Source of the DNA: CAISDH01 sp964398805
Lineage (GTDB): Archaea; Micrarchaeota; Micrarchaeia; Micrarchaeales; Micrarchaeaceae
Assembly: GCA_964398805.1 (NCBI GenBank)
Contig: CAYNNI010000022.1
Location: forward strand, 1 to 8,674
DNA length: 8,674 nt
Reading direction: 5' to 3'
Shown: positions 5,539 to 8,674 of the stretch, one piece after another
Position numbering within the stretch: position 1 is the stretch's first letter
Layout: each line of letters opens with the position of its first letter
The notes under the pieces: generated by a model
What the model was told of the DNA's origin: nothing
Seen by the model: only the letters and a program-made list of their open reading frames with translations
Databases searched by the model: none
Translations under genes and position numbers: made by a program

Positions 5539-8500
5539 ATGGTGGAGATGCAGCGGGATGAGGAGCGCATTGTAAGGTACTGGAAGGACGAAGCCATCAA
5601 CAGCAAGGTAAGGGAGAGGAACGCGCTGGGCAGGAAGTTCTATTTCCTTGACGGCCCGCCGTACGTGACCGGGGACCTGCACCCGGGCCAGATCTGGGTC
5701 AAGGCGCTGAAGGACATCTTCGTGCGATACAAGCGCTACCGCGGCTTCAACGTAGTGGACAGGGCTGGCTACGACGTGCACGGGCTGCCGATAGAGAGCA
5801 AGGTCGAGCGCGAGCTGAAGGTAGCGTCGAAGAAGGATATAGAGCAGAAGGTGGGCATCGAGAACTTCGTGAAGGCCTGCAAGAGCTATGTCGAGAGCTA
5901 CATGGGCAGGTGGGAGCGCGACTATGAAAGGTTCGGGGTCTCGCTGGACTTCAGCAACCCATATCTGCCGTACGCGAAGGAGTACATCGAAACCGCATGG
6001 GGCATGTTCAAGGCCATCAGCGACAGGGGATTCCTCTACAAGGACAAGAAGACGCTCATCTACTGCCCGCACTGCGAGACCCCGCTGTCGCAGGGCAGCA
6101 TAGAGGTGGAGTATTCCGACGAGGAGGACCCGTCGATATTCATAGCGTTCGAGATCGACGCGAAGAGGTCCAAGCCCAGGATAGGGCTGAGCGACAAGAC
6201 GTACCTGCTGGTATGGACCACGACGCCGTGGACCATACCCTCCAATGTAGCAATAGCGGTAAACCCGAAGGCGATCTACGTAAGGGCGATGCTAGACGGC
6301 AAGAGCATGATCGTCGCGAAGGACAGGCTGGACAGGGTTGCCGATGCGCTAGACAAGAGCGCAATAGTGGACAGGGAGTTCTACGGCAGCGAGCTCGAAG
6401 GCATCTATTACGTGAGCCCGCTAGAAAGCAAGATCAGCAAGCAGAAAGAGCTCAGGCGCCACCACAAAATCGTATTTGCCGAGAGCCTGGTCTCGATGGG
6501 GGAGGGCACGGGGCTTGTCCACATCGCGCCGGGCAACGGCATAGAGGACTATGCGCTCGGAAGGAAGAACAAGCTGCCCATATTCTGCCCCGTAAAGCAG
6601 GACGCCACGTACAGCAGCGAGGCGGGGCCTTACGAAGGGTTGAAGGTGCCTGCAGAGGCCAACGAAGCGGTGATGCGCGACCTGGAAGCGCTCGGCGCGC
6701 TGCTGTCAAAGGGAACTGCGACGCACAGCTACCCTCACTGCTGGCGCTGCCACAGCAAGCTCATATTCCTCGCGACCGACCAGTGGTTCTTCAACATAGG
6801 CAGGCTGAAGAAGCGCCTCATAAGCGCAAATCTCAAGGTGAAGTGGCATCCTGATGAGGTGCAAGGATGGCAGCAGGTCATAATAGAGAACTCTCCGGAC
6901 TGGTGCATATCCAGGCAGAGGTACTGGGGCATACCGATGCCGGTGTGGGTGTGCGACTCCTGCGGCGAGCGCGAGGTGATGGGCTCGATTGAAGAGATAA
7001 AGTCCCGAGCTGGACTCGCCGAAGACATACGCGAGCTGCACAGGCCTCACATAGACAGCGTTACATTCAAGTGCAAGAAGTGCAATAGCGAGATGCACCG
7101 CGTCAAGGACATACTCGACGTCTGGTTCGACTCGGGCATAGCTTTCAGGGCAAGCCTCACCGCGGAGCAGTTCCCGAAGCTGTTCCCGATCGACCTGATT
7201 GTAGAATACATTGAGCAGATACGCGGCTGGTTCCAGTACCTGATGAAATGCGGCATGATGGCGTACGGAAAGTGCCCGTACAAGGAAGTCATAGTCCAAG
7301 GCATACTGACGGGCAACGACGGCAGGAAGATGAGCAAGAGCTTCGGCAACTACAAGCCCCTGGAAGAGCTGCTGAAACTTGCATCTGCGGACGCTTTCAG
7401 GTTGTGGTGCATGATGCATCCGCAGATAATGAACCGCAATCTCAAAGAGGAGGAGATAAAGGAGGCTGAGAAGGCGGTAAGCGCGCTCCACAACATATCG
7501 AACCTGCTCATGGAATATGAAGGTGTCCTTGGATACGAGCCGAAACTGGCTGCGCCCAAAGGCGCAGAACCGGAGGATGCGTGGATCCTGTCCCGCGTGG
7601 AGAAGCTCAACGAAGCGGTAACGGAGGGCATGGACGGCTATGACGTGAGCAAGGCCGCGGCCTCGATAAACAGCTTCGTGATAGAGGACTTCAGCCGGAT
7701 GTACCTCAAGCTAGCGAAGGCGCGCCTGCAATTGGGCAGCAAGAGGGAGTCGAAGAAAATAATCGACATCGCGAACTATGTGCTTTACAAGACGCTGGTC
7801 CTGGCGTCGCCGATAATGCCTTTCGTCACGGAGAGCGTTTTCCTTAGGCAATACCCGGGCAGCAAGAGCATATTCCTCAGCGACTGGCCCAAGCCTAGGC
7901 AGAGGCTGATCAATAAGGAGATTGAGGAGAAGGTGGAGGTGGCGACGGAGACGATAACCGCAATACTTAACAGCAGGGAGAAGAGTGGCATAACGCTGCG
8001 CATGCCGGTGCTGAGCGCCACCGTAGAGACTGGAGAGGACAGTGTCGTAACGGCGCTGCAGGAAACGGAAAACATGATAGAGGAATACGCCAACGTCAAG
8101 GAGCTCAGGATAGTCAGGGGCACGACCAGCAAGAAGGAGATAGTTCCGATCTTCCCGAAGCTGGGGCCGGAGTTCAAGGGCGATGCGCAGACGATAGCTG
8201 AGGAGCTGAAAGCGCAGGACGCTGACCGAGTCATGGCAGAGATATTCAAGAACGGCTATTACGGCCTGCACACGCAGGAGCGCGTGTTCAGCATAAAGCC
8301 GGAGCATTTCTCGATAGTGGAAAGGCCCATGTCAGAGAACGCGACAAAATTCAGGTATGGCGTTGTGAGCATAGACGCCACACAGACCGAGGAGCTCAGG
8401 AAGGAGTTCATCGCGAGGGAGCTCGTAAGGAGGATCCAGGCGATGCGCAAGGAGCTGAAGCTCACCAGGCTCAAGAAGGTGGCCGTGTACATCGCGGCAG

Positions 8501-8670
8501 TGGCGCCGCTGGCAGAGGCGATAAACAAGAGCAAGAAGCAGATATCGGAAGCGGTGCGGGCAGATTCCTTTGCGGTATCCAACTCGCTGCCCGAAATAAA
8601 AGACCTTCACAGCAAGGACTGGGAGGTCCTGGAAACGAAGGTCAGCATAGGCATAGAAGTGCTCAGCTGA
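5539..8670 (+). CDS. ileS: Isoleucyl-tRNA synthetase
   Basis: IleRS attaches isoleucine to tRNA(Ile) in the cytosol and hydrolyses mischarged Val. The 1043 residues form a complete class Ia enzyme. The Rossmann core opens with FLDGPPYVTGDLHPGQIW, where the HIGH-equivalent at about 48-51 reads HPGQ, followed by GYDVHGLPIE. The CP1 editing domain has TTTPWTIPSN (about 227-236) and GTGLVHIAPGNGIEDY, keeping the key His (328) and Asp (337). Cysteine pairs at 472/475 and 512/515 probably bind zinc. DVWFDSG, IRGWFQYL and an intact KMSKS loop (597-601) follow, then the helical anticodon-binding domain and an archaeal-type C-terminal extension. ATG 5539 was chosen because it gives the usual short lead before EERIVRYW; TTG 5524 and ATG 5548 are in-frame alternatives. 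The TGA at 8668 overlaps an ATG at 8670, perhaps the next gene. Confidence 0.97.
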   Translation: MVEMQRDEERIVRYWKDEAINSKVRERNALGRKFYFLDGPPYVTGDLHPGQIWVKALKDIFVRYKRYRGFNVVDRAGYDVHGLPIESKVERELKVASKKDIEQKVGIENFVKACKSYVESYMGRWERDYERFGVSLDFSNPYLPYAKEYIETAWGMFKAISDRGFLYKDKKTLIYCPHCETPLSQGSIEVEYSDEEDPSIFIAFEIDAKRSKPRIGLSDKTYLLVWTTTPWTIPSNVAIAVNPKAIYVRAMLDGKSMIVAKDRLDRVADALDKSAIVDREFYGSELEGIYYVSPLESKISKQKELRRHHKIVFAESLVSMGEGTGLVHIAPGNGIEDYALGRKNKLPIFCPVKQDATYSSEAGPYEGLKVPAEANEAVMRDLEALGALLSKGTATHSYPHCWRCHSKLIFLATDQWFFNIGRLKKRLISANLKVKWHPDEVQGWQQVIIENSPDWCISRQRYWGIPMPVWVCDSCGEREVMGSIEEIKSRAGLAEDIRELHRPHIDSVTFKCKKCNSEMHRVKDILDVWFDSGIAFRASLTAEQFPKLFPIDLIVEYIEQIRGWFQYLMKCGMMAYGKCPYKEVIVQGILTGNDGRKMSKSFGNYKPLEELLKLASADAFRLWCMMHPQIMNRNLKEEEIKEAEKAVSALHNISNLLMEYEGVLGYEPKLAAPKGAEPEDAWILSRVEKLNEAVTEGMDGYDVSKAAASINSFVIEDFSRMYLKLAKARLQLGSKRESKKIIDIANYVLYKTLVLASPIMPFVTESVFLRQYPGSKSIFLSDWPKPRQRLINKEIEEKVEVATETITAILNSREKSGITLRMPVLSATVETGEDSVVTALQETENMIEEYANVKELRIVRGTTSKKEIVPIFPKLGPEFKGDAQTIAEELKAQDADRVMAEIFKNGYYGLHTQERVFSIKPEHFSIVERPMSENATKFRYGVVSIDATQTEELRKEFIARELVRRIQAMRKELKLTRLKKVAVYIAAVAPLAEAINKSKKQISEAVRADSFAVSNSLPEIKDLHSKDWEVLETKVSIGIEVLS

Positions 8671-8674
8671 TGCC

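Noticed and set aside
5194..6072. 292-codon minus-strand open frame opposite ileS
   Set aside because: It runs antisense through the IleRS N-terminus and the zinc-protein gene, with low-complexity Leu/Val/Arg/His composition and no motif. It is a codon-bias shadow.

Overview
The window is archaeal. Its strongest marker is the gatD/gatE pair, the archaea-specific amidotransferase that makes Gln-tRNA(Gln). It also has an archaeal/eukaryotic-type t6A methylthiotransferase and an archaeal-type IleRS. Genes are tightly packed, with spacers or overlaps of 4, 8 and -14 nt. Promoters look like TTTATA-type boxes, and Ile ATA and Arg AGG codons are frequent. Dense packing, small cysteine-rich proteins and this codon use would suit a DPANN/Micrarchaeota-like lineage, but that placement is inference.

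Layout. (1) Positions 1-331 carry no intact gene. Reading on the minus strand, I see what looks like a decayed IS200/IS605-family end: a 72-codon ORF resembling only the extreme C-terminal tail of a TnpB, ending in a GC-rich hairpin typical of the right end. A second, related hairpin copy lies about 257 bp away, next to the end of gatE, and a perfect 7-bp stem-loop lies between them. (2) Positions 332-5189 form a four-gene minus-strand operon, in transcription order: MiaB/e-MtaB-type tRNA methylthiotransferase, gatD, a small predicted three-helix membrane protein, gatE. (3) Positions 5190-5253 are a short divergent intergenic region with one TATA-like box readable in both directions. (4) Positions 5254-8670 are on the plus strand: a small cysteine-rich zinc-binding protein of unknown function, then ileS, which has its own TATA-like box. 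The stop of ileS overlaps an ATG (TGATG) that may start the next gene beyond the window.

How the genes fit together. The recognisable genes all serve tRNA biology. GatDE converts Glu-tRNA(Gln) to Gln-tRNA(Gln), the methylthiotransferase matures t6A37 to ms2t6A37, and IleRS charges tRNA(Ile), itself a t6A-bearing tRNA family. Two unrecognised small proteins, the membrane protein between gatD and gatE and the zinc protein between the divergent promoter and ileS, are the least explained coding content. No CRISPR array, rRNA or tRNA gene was seen.
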